A stretch of DNA of 64,000 nucleotides from Pycnococcus provasolii (Eukaryota; Chlorophyta; Pseudoscourfieldiophyceae; Pseudoscourfieldiales; Pycnococcaceae). The stretch lies in assembly GCA_938743325.2 (NCBI GenBank), contig OW568890.1:496001-560000 (forward strand), given 5' to 3'. Positions 27,372 through 36,629 of this stretch are shown one piece after another. A program made the translations under genes and the position numbers. Numbering within the stretch: position 1 is the first letter of the stretch; each line of letters starts with the position of its first letter. The notes beneath the pieces are model-generated. The model was not told the origin of the DNA. It did not search any database and saw nothing but the letters and a program-made list of their open reading frames with translations.

Positions 27372-28447
27372 ATGGCAACTTGCAGCTTGCAAAACACGAC
27401 TTCGACTTCTCCTCACTTGTGTGGCGAGCACTCACAGACGAAAGCGGAGCAATACCAGTGTGGCGACATCACGCTGCTTCTGGGAGGGGCGGCGCGCATG
27501 CGGCTGAAACCCAAGGGAACCGACTATCGAGAAAACCGCACGTCACTCATCGCATGGGTGCAGTACCACGCCAACGCCATGCAACTGCAGCGCTCGACAG
27601 CATACGCGGCGGTCTTCCTCTTGGATAGGCTCGCGGCCGCCACGGACGTCGCGAACAGCGTCTGCCGCCTGGCCGCGGCGACGTGCCTATGGATCTCAGG
27701 TATGTTTCAGATGTGCAGGGTTTATTTTGATGGATGCGCGCCTGAAAAGTACCAAAGACAATACACTCACGAAACATACACACACACACACACACAAATA
27801 AACACCCGCTCTCACCATCTCCAGTGAAATACGACGACCCTGACGCGGACCTTACAAGCGAACAGCTGTACCACATGTGCGAAGGCCTCTACCCCGTCAA
27901 GTACTTCCAGAAGATGGAGCGGTGCGTGCTGAACAAGCTCAGGTGGAGCGTTGCGAGTGCCTCGGCGTACCACTTCCTGTACTACTTCATGCAAGAGTCG
28001 AAGCCAAAGATGGCGTGGGGGATGGCGGACGCGAACACGCCAACACTTTCCTTGCATATGGCAAAAGTGCTTGACGAGTGCGTCAAAGACGCGTGGTTCC
28101 TGCAGCACTCGCCCGTCACGCTCGCATCTTCGCTTTTGTACTGCCAGAGAGTAGTGTGGGACGGCGGAATGGTCAAGCTCACGGGCCACACCGTCGAGCA
28201 AATGCAGGACTGTGTGGACCGAGCACGCGCCGTTTGGGAGCGCTGTCGACACACGGGCATGCACGCGGGCACCACCGACAAAGGCGGCGCGTACTCGAGC
28301 CCACGTTCGGTGCTTGACGGCAGCTTGATGTGCGACGAGGGGATGGACAGTGACATCGAGGACGATGGCAGAGACTCTGTGCCGCCGTCCGTCGCGTCGA
28401 TGTGCCTCGTTGACATCGACGCCGTCGTTGACATGAACGCGGAGTGA
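27372..28447 (+). CDS. Cyclin-like protein with one 125 bp intron
   Basis: Exon 1 is 27372-27699 and exon 2 is 27825-28447, giving 316 residues. The splice restores the cyclin box: the first exon ends ...CRLAAATCLWIS and the second begins VKYDDPDADLTSEQLYHMCE, matching the usual LWIAxKYED region. Upstream, LIAWVQYHANAMQLQRSTAY and AVFLLDRLAAA form the first cyclin-fold helices; downstream are MERCVLNKLRWSVASASAYH and a second, weaker fold. Cyclins bind and activate CDKs; which class (A/B/D or transcriptional) is not clear, and no destruction box is obvious. The intron (GTATGT...CCAG, phase 1) contains a CA dinucleotide run. The ATG follows a GTG in frame; ATG at 27372 is preferred. Confidence 0.82.
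27700..27824 (+). other. Intron of the cyclin gene (125 bp, phase 1)
   Basis: Donor GTATGT at 27700, acceptor CCAG ending at 27824. A (CA)n tract of about 18 bases (27779-27796) lies shortly before the pyrimidine-rich acceptor. Splicing is required to restore the cyclin-box match and the frame. Confidence 0.85.
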
Positions 28448-29159
28448 CAGCTGGGCACGTGGGCCGGTGGGACGTTGCGGGTGGAGGTGCCTCAGGTGCG
28501 CATGCGACGGTGCGGCCTGGATATTGATATTTTTTATTTTTATTTTTAATTTTATTGTATATGGTATGGTATGGTATGGTATGGGCGAGCGATCGCGCTC
28601 ACAAGGATGGCTGACAAGGGATGTACAGGAACCGAATTGATTACTATGTTCATATTTACATACACACAGTAAGATTTAGCGTTCACTCAATTTATTTTAA
28701 TCTTAACATACATATATATGAATATACGACGTTGAAAGAAAAGACCGCATGCATCTTCTTCATCGAAAAGGGCACGTTCACCACTTACTTATGCGTTGTT
28801 TATGTCATGTTACTACTACCACGGCAGGGATGACAACTGCAAGGAACACCCATAAAGCAGGTATAGATAACCGCATAAGTGTATGTAAGGTTATTATCTA
28901 TGCATATGTACCTGTGTTTCCCTACCAACAGGGAAGTCTAGGAGCCTACTCTTAGGGACAGATCAGCTGACACGACTTACCAGGGGATCCAGCCAGCCGT
29001 TAAGCCGTTACGTTATGACAAAGACGTTGAATAGGGGTTTGAATAGGGGTTTGGTTTGCGGCCCTCTCCCCCCTCCCCCGAGGGTTAGGGTTAGGGTTAG
29101 TCTTCCACCTGTCAGCGAATCTGTGTCGCCCATAAGGGTCCTACAGTAAGTTCGCGGCC
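28448..29159. other. Intergenic, AT-rich, with simple repeats
   Basis: Distinctly AT-rich against the surrounding genes. It contains an (ATGGT)n run (28561-28583) and a TTAGGG array (29081-29100). CTACAGTAAG lies at 29141-29150, just before the next start codon. No gene was recognised. Confidence 0.5.
29081..29100 (+). repeat. TTAGGG interstitial array
   Basis: Three telomere-type units (AGGGTTAGGGTTAGGGTTAG), ending 60 bases upstream of the tandem-SH3 protein start. Confidence 0.9.
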
Positions 29160-32100
29160 ATGTCCGCCCCACTCCCGTCCGGCTCCTCCTCCTCCTTGTA
29201 CCTGCGCTCGCTCGTACCGGCGTTCGGCAAGACGCTTGGCAGTGCGCCTCAGTCCTCACGTAGTCTCTGTGACGCACTCAACAACGCGGCGGCGAACGCA
29301 CACGTGTCCGTGCTGAAAGCGGCGCTTGCACAACACATACCAGCGTTGATGTGCCAGCTTTCCCTGCACTCGCTGGACGCTCAGGCAAAAAACGCACTCG
29401 CGCAAGCGACGCTCGCTTGCACGCCGAACCCGCCGACTACGTCGGAAGGAAGGCAGATGAGACGAGCCGCTTGTGTGCTCGCAGCCAGGCTGCCAGACAC
29501 GAACTCCGCACAACTCTCTATGGTGGCGGAAGTGTGCCTGCGTCTGAGCATGTCAGCACAGGAAACGCTAGCCGCGAGAGCGACGTTTCTGCGCGCAGCG
29601 GCAGCGTCGGTTGTGGAGCAGCTGCGCTCTTCACGTGCGGGGGTGCCGCCGCAGTGCGCCGCAGACCTTTCGCGTGCGGTCGCTAGCCTCCTTGCGTCCG
29701 CCGTCGCGTTTGCTACCGTGGCATCGTCCAAAAAAGCTGGACTATTCGCGAGCGAGAACAAACTGCGTGAGGCAGCCGCCGCGGCTGCAACGTCCGCCGC
29801 CGCCGTTTCGCGCGCGGCCATGGCTGTCGTGCTCGCAGCACGTCTATGGGCCGTGCCCGTGATACTTGCGCAGGCGCTGGCTACGGTCAATGCTCTGGGA
29901 GACGCGGATGCCGCCATGGGAGGAGATATGAGAAGGCACACGGCACTTGCTTGGGCATGCTCCCTGTGGGGGTCCACGAAGCAGAAGGACGCCGCTGCCG
30001 CTGCTTTCGCCAGCCAAGGCCGACATGACACGGTCTGGCTCGCCTACATTCGCGGCGTCGTGTCTCCGGACATGCGAATGCGCAGCACGGCGAACGATGG
30101 TGCAACGATGCGAGTTGATGCAGCCAATCTGGCAGGCTTTGCCGCGAAGGTTGCCGCCGTGGGAAGTCCATCACGCGAAGTCGTGGCGGCGCTGGAGGAT
30201 GTCATTCGCATCGTCAAGGCGTCTATGGCCATGTCAGGCAGATCGGTGCTCATGTGTACCGTTCTTGCAGCTGCACGCAAGATGCTCGCCGTCGTATGTG
30301 CGGCGTCGAAGGCAACAATCACTGCAGACTGGGGTTTGGACGTACATCTCCTCGATCGGCTTGAGGACGAGATGCTGAGCGTCGCTGCAAGCCTCGACGA
30401 CGGTGCTCACAATGCAGCGGTTCGCGGCGAAATGGCCGCGACTTGGATCTGGATCGCGCAAACACGTGCGTGTATTGATCCGCGTCGACGGATATGGTAT
30501 CGCAACAACGTGCGCTTTCACATACTTGCGCACATTCGAATGGACAGCGCGCAGTACCACGCAGCTGTTCTACGCGAGCATGCATTGGCTTCGGACTTAA
30601 CGGTCGGCTATTTGTCCAGAAAAAGTGTCGTTAACTGTGCTCTAAATATTGCCGAGATGGCGGCATTTCTGACGAGCGCCGTTACGACTTCGGGTAGGTC
30701 CACGGACTGCATCGTTCGACTGTTCCATCGGTCGTTGCTGTCGCCGCTAGCGCAAGAGCAGAAACGATACAACTACGTCACCTCGGTATTCTTTGCACTC
30801 ACTGCGCTGAGGGCCTTCCAACGAACCGGAAATGAAAATTCGTTTGCAAACATGGCAGCGTTGGCAACGGCGTCCAATGCCATGACATGTGTACTTGCTC
30901 CGAACGACGAGGAGGTTGATCCGAATTTGGAACGAAGAGTGGTGAAGACTCTAGTGAAGTTGATAGAAGACATCGTATGGATCAGCCCACGGAAAATCGA
31001 GTCGGACTACGCGATGAGCTCTCTTGTGAGCATTCTTGCTGCCGCTGAGGCGAATGGGCGTGACGACGACTTTGCCAAGGAGACCATGCACTCGCTGCGC
31101 GAAGCTCTCGACTCTGTGACGAACATGCTCGATGCCACCGAGCCATGCTCGCTTACCATATTCGGTGGCATGATAGAACGCGTAAGGCGAGGTGCTCGTG
31201 CTCCTCCGTCCATGTTTCTGACATCTGCGACGGATCCGCGCAAAATGCCAACCCTCGAGTCAAACGACTATGACATCAGTCAGTCGGCGGCTATGCGTGA
31301 TGCGGCGGCGGCGGGCGCTGGATCGATGCAGACGGGCACCCTGGTCATGTCACCTACAATGGAGGAGAGCCACGACAGCGACAACGAAAGTGTGGATACT
31401 TCAGAGAGTGTGAGACAGCATAGTCCAGGCGCCTCGTCTACGGCGACCTCGACCTCTTTCCCCCAGCCTACTCCTGCGTCGGCTGCAGCTTCGACGAATT
31501 TGACGCGACCGCCTCCGCCATCGCCATCGCCATTGCCACCGGAAGCGCAACCACAGCCACCTCTCGAAGTCCCACCCGCGCCGTCCGCCTCTGAATTTCC
31601 TCCACCGCCTCCAGCTGACATTTCTCCGCCATCAAACGCATCAGCCGCATCCAATGCGGAAGATTTCGCCTTTTCCACAAACAGTATCAGCTCTATGCAA
31701 GGGTCATCAAGCAATGCCACAGCGCCGGTACCCAGCGGCACATCTGTCACTATCGCTAACCCCGTCACGGCGGCGGCGGCGGCGTCGGCGGTTTCAGCAG
31801 ACTCCACGCCGACGGACTTTGATGCGAGCAAGCCTATGATTGTTCGATTCCGGTTCGTCAGTGAGACAGAAGGCGAGCTTTCCGTTGCGGAGGGAGAACG
31901 CGTGTTTGCAGATTACGAGGCGGACGGCTGGCTGTTCTGTCGTCGTCGCGACGGGGTTGGCGAAGGTTTTGTTCCAGAGGCGTACTTGTCGCCACTGCCG
32001 ATCGCAGCGGCGGACAGCTCGAAGGTTTCCTCGCTGCGATGCCTCTACGACTTTACGGCGCAGGAGGAGGGCGAAATGAGCGTGTCGCGTGGCTCGATCG

Positions 32101-32204
32101 TGCATCTCGTCGAGGAGACGGAAGGTTGGTTGCTCGTGCAGCTCCCGAACGGCGGCGTGGAGGCGCAGGGTTGGGTGCCATCCTCCTTCCTCGCGCGTGT
32201 GTAA
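29160..32204 (+). CDS. Helical-solenoid protein with two C-terminal SH3 domains, TASH3/TSAUCER candidate
   Basis: A 1,014-residue protein. Residues 1-690 are Ala/Leu-rich helices typical of an adaptin-like or ARM solenoid. About 735-880 are disordered and Ser/Pro-rich (PPPPSPSPLPPEAQPQPPLE). Two SH3 domains end the chain: about 889-945 (IVRFRFVSETEGELSVAEGE...DGWLFCRR...GFVPEAYL) and 954-1014 (LRCLYDFTAQEEGEMSVSRG...EGWLLVQLPNG...GWVPSSFL), both with the ALYDF-like, Trp and P-x-x-Y/F ligand residues. A solenoid followed by C-terminal SH3 is the layout of TASH3/TSAUCER, a subunit of the plant TPLATE (TSET) endocytic complex. I give that assignment only moderate weight, because the solenoid itself was not matched. 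The stop codon is part of TGTAA (32200-32204). Confidence 0.8.
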   Translation: MSAPLPSGSSSSLYLRSLVPAFGKTLGSAPQSSRSLCDALNNAAANAHVSVLKAALAQHIPALMCQLSLHSLDAQAKNALAQATLACTPNPPTTSEGRQMRRAACVLAARLPDTNSAQLSMVAEVCLRLSMSAQETLAARATFLRAAAASVVEQLRSSRAGVPPQCAADLSRAVASLLASAVAFATVASSKKAGLFASENKLREAAAAAATSAAAVSRAAMAVVLAARLWAVPVILAQALATVNALGDADAAMGGDMRRHTALAWACSLWGSTKQKDAAAAAFASQGRHDTVWLAYIRGVVSPDMRMRSTANDGATMRVDAANLAGFAAKVAAVGSPSREVVAALEDVIRIVKASMAMSGRSVLMCTVLAAARKMLAVVCAASKATITADWGLDVHLLDRLEDEMLSVAASLDDGAHNAAVRGEMAATWIWIAQTRACIDPRRRIWYRNNVRFHILAHIRMDSAQYHAAVLREHALASDLTVGYLSRKSVVNCALNIAEMAAFLTSAVTTSGRSTDCIVRLFHRSLLSPLAQEQKRYNYVTSVFFALTALRAFQRTGNENSFANMAALATASNAMTCVLAPNDEEVDPNLERRVVKTLVKLIEDIVWISPRKIESDYAMSSLVSILAAAEANGRDDDFAKETMHSLREALDSVTNMLDATEPCSLTIFGGMIERVRRGARAPPSMFLTSATDPRKMPTLESNDYDISQSAAMRDAAAAGAGSMQTGTLVMSPTMEESHDSDNESVDTSESVRQHSPGASSTATSTSFPQPTPASAAASTNLTRPPPPSPSPLPPEAQPQPPLEVPPAPSASEFPPPPPADISPPSNASAASNAEDFAFSTNSISSMQGSSSNATAPVPSGTSVTIANPVTAAAAASAVSADSTPTDFDASKPMIVRFRFVSETEGELSVAEGERVFADYEADGWLFCRRRDGVGEGFVPEAYLSPLPIAAADSSKVSSLRCLYDFTAQEEGEMSVSRGSIVHLVEETEGWLLVQLPNGGVEAQGWVPSSFLARV

Positions 32205-32258
32205 ATTATCAGTTCAGTATATACCTTACATGGCGAAAGAAATAAGAAAAAGAGTGCA

Positions 32259-33137
32259 TCACGACGCTCGCGCGGTGCCGCCGTTCGTTGGCCGCAGTTC
32301 TTCCCACTCTCCCCACGCCGCGGCATTGAGCTTCGCGTCGACGTCGTCGGCACTTGCCGGCACGCTGAGCACGTCCTCGTCTTCGTCCTCCCTCCACAGT
32401 CCCGCGGCGACTTCGTCGCGTCTCGCCTCCTCTTTCCTGCGCGCGCGGTGTCCTCTGACGTTCTTCTGTATCGTGAGCGCAGCCCTCTCTGCGTCTTGCG
32501 TGGTCCAAGCGCGCGCGGGCCCGCCCACTTCGGTGACAGGGAACGGGAACGCGCCCCCGTTCGCCGCTCCGTACAGGATCGCCTTGAGCGCCTTATTTTC
32601 CTGCTCGAGTTCCGCGTTTCTCCTGCTGACGCTGGCAAGTTTTCTGCTCATGACTTCGTTCATTGCGATAGCTTCGTGAATTTTGGCGACGCACTCCTCG
32701 TTGGCGACTCGGTTGGCGTTGCTTTCGTCTGCGTCGCAGAGCACGTGTTCGAGCACGGCTTGGCTGAGCGCGAAGAGTCCGATGGCCTTGTCCGGCGTGA
32801 CTTCGTCTGTGAGTCGCGCTCTCAGCAGAAGTCGTCCTAAGGCGGGCGCCTGTTCCGCGGTGACTCCGCCCTGGTCGGGCGGGCAGTGCGCGGCGTGGAG
32901 CAGGAAGGCGGCGTCGAGGGACTCCATGGACAATGCTTCGAGCAAGGCAAACTCGACTTGAAGTTGAAAAGTTGAGGTCAACAAAACCATGCAACGGGAA
33001 TGTGTGTCTTACATACACCTTTCCAGGGATCCAGCAAGCCCGTTAAGGTTATACTGTAAGATGATTCCGGATGCGGTGGGGATCCACTCGTTGTCGTTGG
33101 CCACCACCACTGCAGTAAAGTTTACCGGCCTCTCCAT
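32259..33137 (-). CDS. IQ-motif coiled-coil protein with one 60 bp intron
   Basis: Exon 1 is 33137-33017 and exon 2 is 32956-32259, giving 272 residues. Without splicing the frame would start inside the intron (32990). The upstream exon codes for MERPVNFTAVVVANDNEWIP and on to NGLAGSLER, joining to FEFALLEALSMESL in phase 1 with donor GTATGT and acceptor TTCAAG. The middle is helical (IHEAIAMNEVMSRKLASVSR, then RNAELEQENKALKA) with a leucine-zipper look. One IQ motif (ALTIQKNVRGHRARRKEEAR) near residue 215 should bind calmodulin or a myosin-light-chain-like protein. The acidic tail ends AAWGEWEELRP...RAS. I do not recognise the family. It is transcribed away from the membrane-protein gene at 33420, sharing a 280 bp spacer. 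Confidence 0.72.
32957..33016 (-). other. Intron of the IQ coiled-coil gene (60 bp, phase 1)
   Basis: On the minus strand the donor GTATGT begins at 33016 and the acceptor AG ends at 32957. It is very short. Frame agreement on both sides (121 + 698 coding bases divide by three) supports it. Confidence 0.65.
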
Positions 33138-33419
33138 TGTCGTCTCTCTCGTAAGTCGTTTCGTCCTTAATTAAGGCCGGCCGGACGCGCACCTCCGGAC
33201 TGTCCTCCTAGGTTGGTAGAACTCTGGCACACTCACTTAAGCAACTACCTTAGCACACTTCTTTTCTTGCACACACTAAGCTTACCTTGCAACACGCGCG
33301 CACCCTCATTCTCTATTTCAACTGATCCTCCTTGTTGTTCATCTCCCCCTCCTCATTCTCATTCTCATTCTTCAACTCTGCTCTTACATAGATAGCTCTC
33401 TGCGCTCTCAGTCATTGCC

Positions 33420-34058
33420 ATGGCTTGGATAAGTGGTGGCCGCCGCCACTCTTGGGCTCCCCTCTCTTGGGCCTTCGCTTTGTTCCTCCTTGGGTGTTTC
33501 TTGCTCGCGTTGACCCCCCTTGGGTGTGTGGCACACACCGACCTCGAAAACACGTGCAAGTTCGACGCCGCAGACGGCGCGGGGTGTGTCTGCCGCGGGT
33601 TTGAACACATCGCGTGCGGAGACAGAGGCGCGTCGTTCTACCAAGAACACGTCGACGAGGTCGTATTGAACTGCCCCAAGACGACAGAACCGCAGACGTG
33701 CAGTCGAGACTGCACGCAGCCCCTTGAGGTGCTGTACGTCCACTACCTCGAGTGCCCCGCACGTAAGCAAACGGAAGGATACAAACTGTACACCCAAGCA
33801 ACAAACACGTGCGGCGTGAGCCACGCGGCTCTCGGCGCGATGATGGACAACTGTGAAAAGCACGACCACACGCACAACCACATCACGCAGGACGTCTTCT
33901 TGGGGCTGAGCATCACCGCCGTCGCCGTCGTCTTCGTCGCGATCGCGCTGCTGTGGCGAAAGGTGGCCATCCTCGAGAGCGGAAATCAAGCGCTTTTGCG
34001 AAACAAGCTCGACAGCAGCTCGGGCGCCGCGACCGCGCCTGGCGACAACCAGCTGTAA
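33420..34058 (+). CDS. Small cysteine-rich type I membrane protein, unknown function
   Basis: A 212-residue protein with a signal peptide (about 1-38, APLSWAFALFLLGCFLLALT). The ectodomain of about 115 residues has around ten Cys (for example CVCRGFEHIACGD, CSRDCTQPLEVLYVHYLECP). A single membrane segment follows (about 158-178, LGLSITAVAVVFVAIALLWR), with a short cytosolic tail. A His-rich stretch (HDHTHNHITQ) precedes the membrane segment and could bind metal. I do not recognise the family. The conserved-looking Cys pattern and the topology suggest a secreted-domain receptor or surface protein. The stop codon lies within TGTAA (34054-34058). Confidence 0.72.
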   Translation: MAWISGGRRHSWAPLSWAFALFLLGCFLLALTPLGCVAHTDLENTCKFDAADGAGCVCRGFEHIACGDRGASFYQEHVDEVVLNCPKTTEPQTCSRDCTQPLEVLYVHYLECPARKQTEGYKLYTQATNTCGVSHAALGAMMDNCEKHDHTHNHITQDVFLGLSITAVAVVFVAIALLWRKVAILESGNQALLRNKLDSSSGAATAPGDNQL

Positions 34059-34123
34059 ATGCGAAGAAGACTTTAAACGGTACATATTTGTTTTATTTTT
34101 GATTTACGAAAGCAGTTACAGAC

Positions 34124-35443
34124 TCACTCGACCCTTTCCGACAGCTGAACGCGCAGCGTCTTGAGCGTGCCGTCGCGTCGCACGACGACGTCCGCGAAGT
34201 CGCCAGGTCTGTTCAGCTCGACGGCAGCTAGAAGGTCCTCCACCGTTGCCACCCTCGTGCCATTCACCGACACAACCTCGTCGCCGAGAACCACCCCACC
34301 CGCGGCATCTCGCCCGAGTCCTCGCGCACCCGCTCGCTCTGCGCCTGAGTTGGGCGCCACGCCCATCACGAGCACGCCCGTGACACCAAGGCTGCGCGCT
34401 TGAGAGTCGTGCGCACAGTGCAGGCCGAGCGCCGCCTTGCGCACCTTTCCATACCTTATGATCTGCTCCACGCAGCGACGCACGGTGTCGACAGGTACCG
34501 CGAACCCGATTCCCGCAGATGCGCCGCTCGGGCTGTATATTGCCGTGTTCATGCCGACGACTCTTCCTCCGCTGTCCAGCAGAGGCCCTCCCGAGTTGCC
34601 TGGATTGATGGCAGCGTCGGTCTGCACGACGCCGCGTATGACGCGCCCCGTGATGGATCGCATGTCTCGCCCGAGCGCGCTTACGATTCCGCTCGTCAGC
34701 GTGCTGTCCAGTCCGAACGGGTTTCCGATGGCGAAGACGCGCTGTCCCACCATGAGCGTCGCCGACGAGCCGACGGGTATTGCGGGAACGCGTTTTCGCG
34801 CCGCGCCGTTTTCGTCGACAAGCTGGAGGACGGCGACGTCCTTGTCCGGTTCTGCGCCGACGAGCTTAGCGGCGAACCTCGTTCCGTCGGTGGACGTGAC
34901 TGCGAGCGCCGCGGCGCCGTTGATGACGTGAAAGTTCGTGACAATGTGTCCTTGTGCGTCCCACACGAACCCAGATCCCGCGCCCTGTTTGGGCACTTCC
35001 TCCGGCATGAGCGAGTACGGCTTCGAGTACCCTCCCGTTCCCGGCGGCAGCGCGGGTCTCGCGAGCGCGGTGACAGCGACAACGGACGGCGAGCAGTACG
35101 CGAACAGCGAGACTGCGTTCTCTTCTTCTAAGAAGAGTCCTCGCGCACCCGTCACCTTTGACGACGACGACGACGTGGATTCGTCATCTGTTTGCGTGGA
35201 CCCCGACGACGACCCTGAGAAGAACGATACATGTCTCAGTAAAGATACATGCTGATCCCACCCGTGTGATCGCAACCCACCGACCCCAAGACAAGTAGCT
35301 TGTTGTGGTTGTGAGCACCACGAAGACGCCGAGTGAGAAAAAGAAGAACATCGTCCTAACCACGACGCCGTTACTGTTACCCTCCGTGAAAGTAGCGCAC
35401 TCTGAAAGGGTGCAGATGCGAGCATGCGCATCATCATCGCCAT
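34124..35443 (-). CDS. DEG1: Deg1-like (DegP/HtrA) serine protease, plastid type
   Basis: A 439-residue HtrA-family protease. The first 100 residues are Ser/Arg-rich with an initial MAMMMRMLAS and suit an organellar transit peptide. The trypsin-like domain shows the full catalytic triad: His171 (HIVTNFHVI), Asp201 (DKDVAVLQL) and Ser283 (INPGNSGGPLLDS). IGNPFGLDSTLTSGIVSALG and NTAIYSPSGASAGIGFAVPV are nearly identical in style to plant Deg1, which degrades damaged lumenal proteins including photosystem II subunits. A single PDZ domain follows (about 335-435, GVLVMGVAPNSGAERAG). Deg5 and Deg8 are alternatives: Deg5 lacks a PDZ, so Deg1 or Deg8 fits best. TGTAA lies a few bases beyond the stop. 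A long TTAGGG array sits 61 bases upstream of the start. Confidence 0.9.
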   Translation of the reverse strand: MAMMMRMLASAPFQSALLSRRVTVTASWLGRCSSFSHSASSWCSQPQQATCLGVGGLRSHGWDQHVSLLRHVSFFSGSSSGSTQTDDESTSSSSSKVTGARGLFLEEENAVSLFAYCSPSVVAVTALARPALPPGTGGYSKPYSLMPEEVPKQGAGSGFVWDAQGHIVTNFHVINGAAALAVTSTDGTRFAAKLVGAEPDKDVAVLQLVDENGAARKRVPAIPVGSSATLMVGQRVFAIGNPFGLDSTLTSGIVSALGRDMRSITGRVIRGVVQTDAAINPGNSGGPLLDSGGRVVGMNTAIYSPSGASAGIGFAVPVDTVRRCVEQIIRYGKVRKAALGLHCAHDSQARSLGVTGVLVMGVAPNSGAERAGARGLGRDAAGGVVLGDEVVSVNGTRVATVEDLLAAVELNRPGDFADVVVRRDGTLKTLRVQLSERVE

Positions 35444-35503
35444 GATTGATGCGCGGAACCTCGAGAAGAACGGAGTGGAGGTGGGCGGGGGGAGGATTAA
35501 TTC

Positions 35504-35535
<32 letters not shown>

Positions 35536-35766
35536 GGTTAGGGTTAGGGTTACTGGGTTAGGGTTCCTACGGGGTGGGGTCCCTCTCCTTCCTCTCAAGG
35601 CCTTCCCTATTGGCTCTTATGAATTCCTTAATTATTTCGCTTTTTCTTTTTAGGTTTGATTTCAAACCTCTCCTTTGACAGATACGGTGGAACCTTTTGT
35701 AAATATTTCACTAGTTCAGTATTTCTCTAAGGTAACTCGTCGTTTTCGTTTTTAAAAATACGCGCC
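35444..35766. promoter_or_regulatory. Divergent spacer between the Deg1 and IQ-protein genes
   Basis: A 323 bp head-to-head spacer likely to hold both promoters. It contains the longest TTAGGG array of the window (35504-35566). The right half is AT-rich (TAAATATTTCACTAGTTCAG near 35699), close to the second start. No TATA box is convincingly placed. Confidence 0.5.
35504..35566 (+). repeat. TTAGGG interstitial array (longest in window)
   Basis: About nine telomere-type units with two impure spots (a TTTAGGG unit and a TTACTGGG break). Confidence 0.92.
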
Positions 35767-36594
35767 ATGGAGGAGGAGCTCGAAGGTACTCTCGAAGGTG
35801 GTACCTCGGAGTTTTTACATAGACACTTACTACTCGCGGACCGTGTCTCTCAAGAGTGTTCTGAGCTCTATTCCTTACTCATGGGTGAGATCGAAGACTC
35901 GTTGGACTTTGTCTCGTTAAGAAGAAAACAACGACTGAGAGCTCTGGTTTCTGACGACTCAACTTCGGCTCCTGCTGGTACGCCACCAGCCTCTACATAT
36001 GCTCGCACGTCCTTCCCGCGAATCGCTTGCGCACTTTCCACGAGACGGGGTACTGCGCTTGGGAAACATACAGATGGCGATGATGTCGACCTGTTCGGAC
36101 AAACAAACAAGCGCGACGTCTCGCCAACAACCACGCTCGCACCGCCTGCGTTCGTCGCTGACGCACACGGGGAGGAGAACGATGAGCATAGCCTTATGCC
36201 AGCACCTCCCGTTCCCACACCTAGACTCAGCCAAAAAGAAGCGGCGCGTGCCATCCAGGAGGCTTATCGTGCACATCGCCGTAGAAGGAAACTCGAACGC
36301 GCAAGAATCTCGCTCGAGCGACGGGTCAAAGGCACGCAGAAACGGCTTGCAATGCACGAGTGGCTGCGGGAGGCAAGAAGACGGGCAAGTGTGCGCGAGA
36401 AGCTTCAAGCAAGACGCAGCAAAATGCGACGCGCCAAGACACCTGGAGACGACGCCAACTTTGCGCTCGTCCTCGCCGACGTGAGAAGGGATGAAGGGCC
36501 GTTCGCGTTTGCCGCAGCGTGGCACGCATACGCCCTGCGCGCTCAAGTTCTTACCGCGTGGGTGCGCATCACTCTCGAGTACATCAACGTGTAA
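35767..36594 (+). CDS. IQ-motif protein, unknown function
   Basis: A 275-residue hydrophilic protein. The N terminus is acidic and helical (MEEELEGTLEGGTSEFLHRH). The middle is disordered. One IQ motif (AARAIQEAYRAHRRRRKLER, about residues 158-178) predicts calmodulin binding, and a long basic helix follows (RVKGTQKRLAMHEWLREARR and onward). The C terminus has a compact-looking segment (DEGPFAFAAAWHAYALRAQV). Family not recognised. The stop codon is inside TGTAA (36590-36594); the next gene converges from the right, with its own TGTAA on the minus strand at about 36605-36609. Confidence 0.7.
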   Translation: MEEELEGTLEGGTSEFLHRHLLLADRVSQECSELYSLLMGEIEDSLDFVSLRRKQRLRALVSDDSTSAPAGTPPASTYARTSFPRIACALSTRRGTALGKHTDGDDVDLFGQTNKRDVSPTTTLAPPAFVADAHGEENDEHSLMPAPPVPTPRLSQKEAARAIQEAYRAHRRRRKLERARISLERRVKGTQKRLAMHEWLREARRRASVREKLQARRSKMRRAKTPGDDANFALVLADVRRDEGPFAFAAAWHAYALRAQVLTAWVRITLEYINV

Positions 36595-36629
36595 CAAGGT
36601 CTACTTTACATGTGCGACTTCGGTTTTGC

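Noticed and set aside
35504-35566. TTAGGG array considered as a chromosome end
   Set aside because: Genes continue on both sides and similar short arrays recur through the window; it is interstitial.
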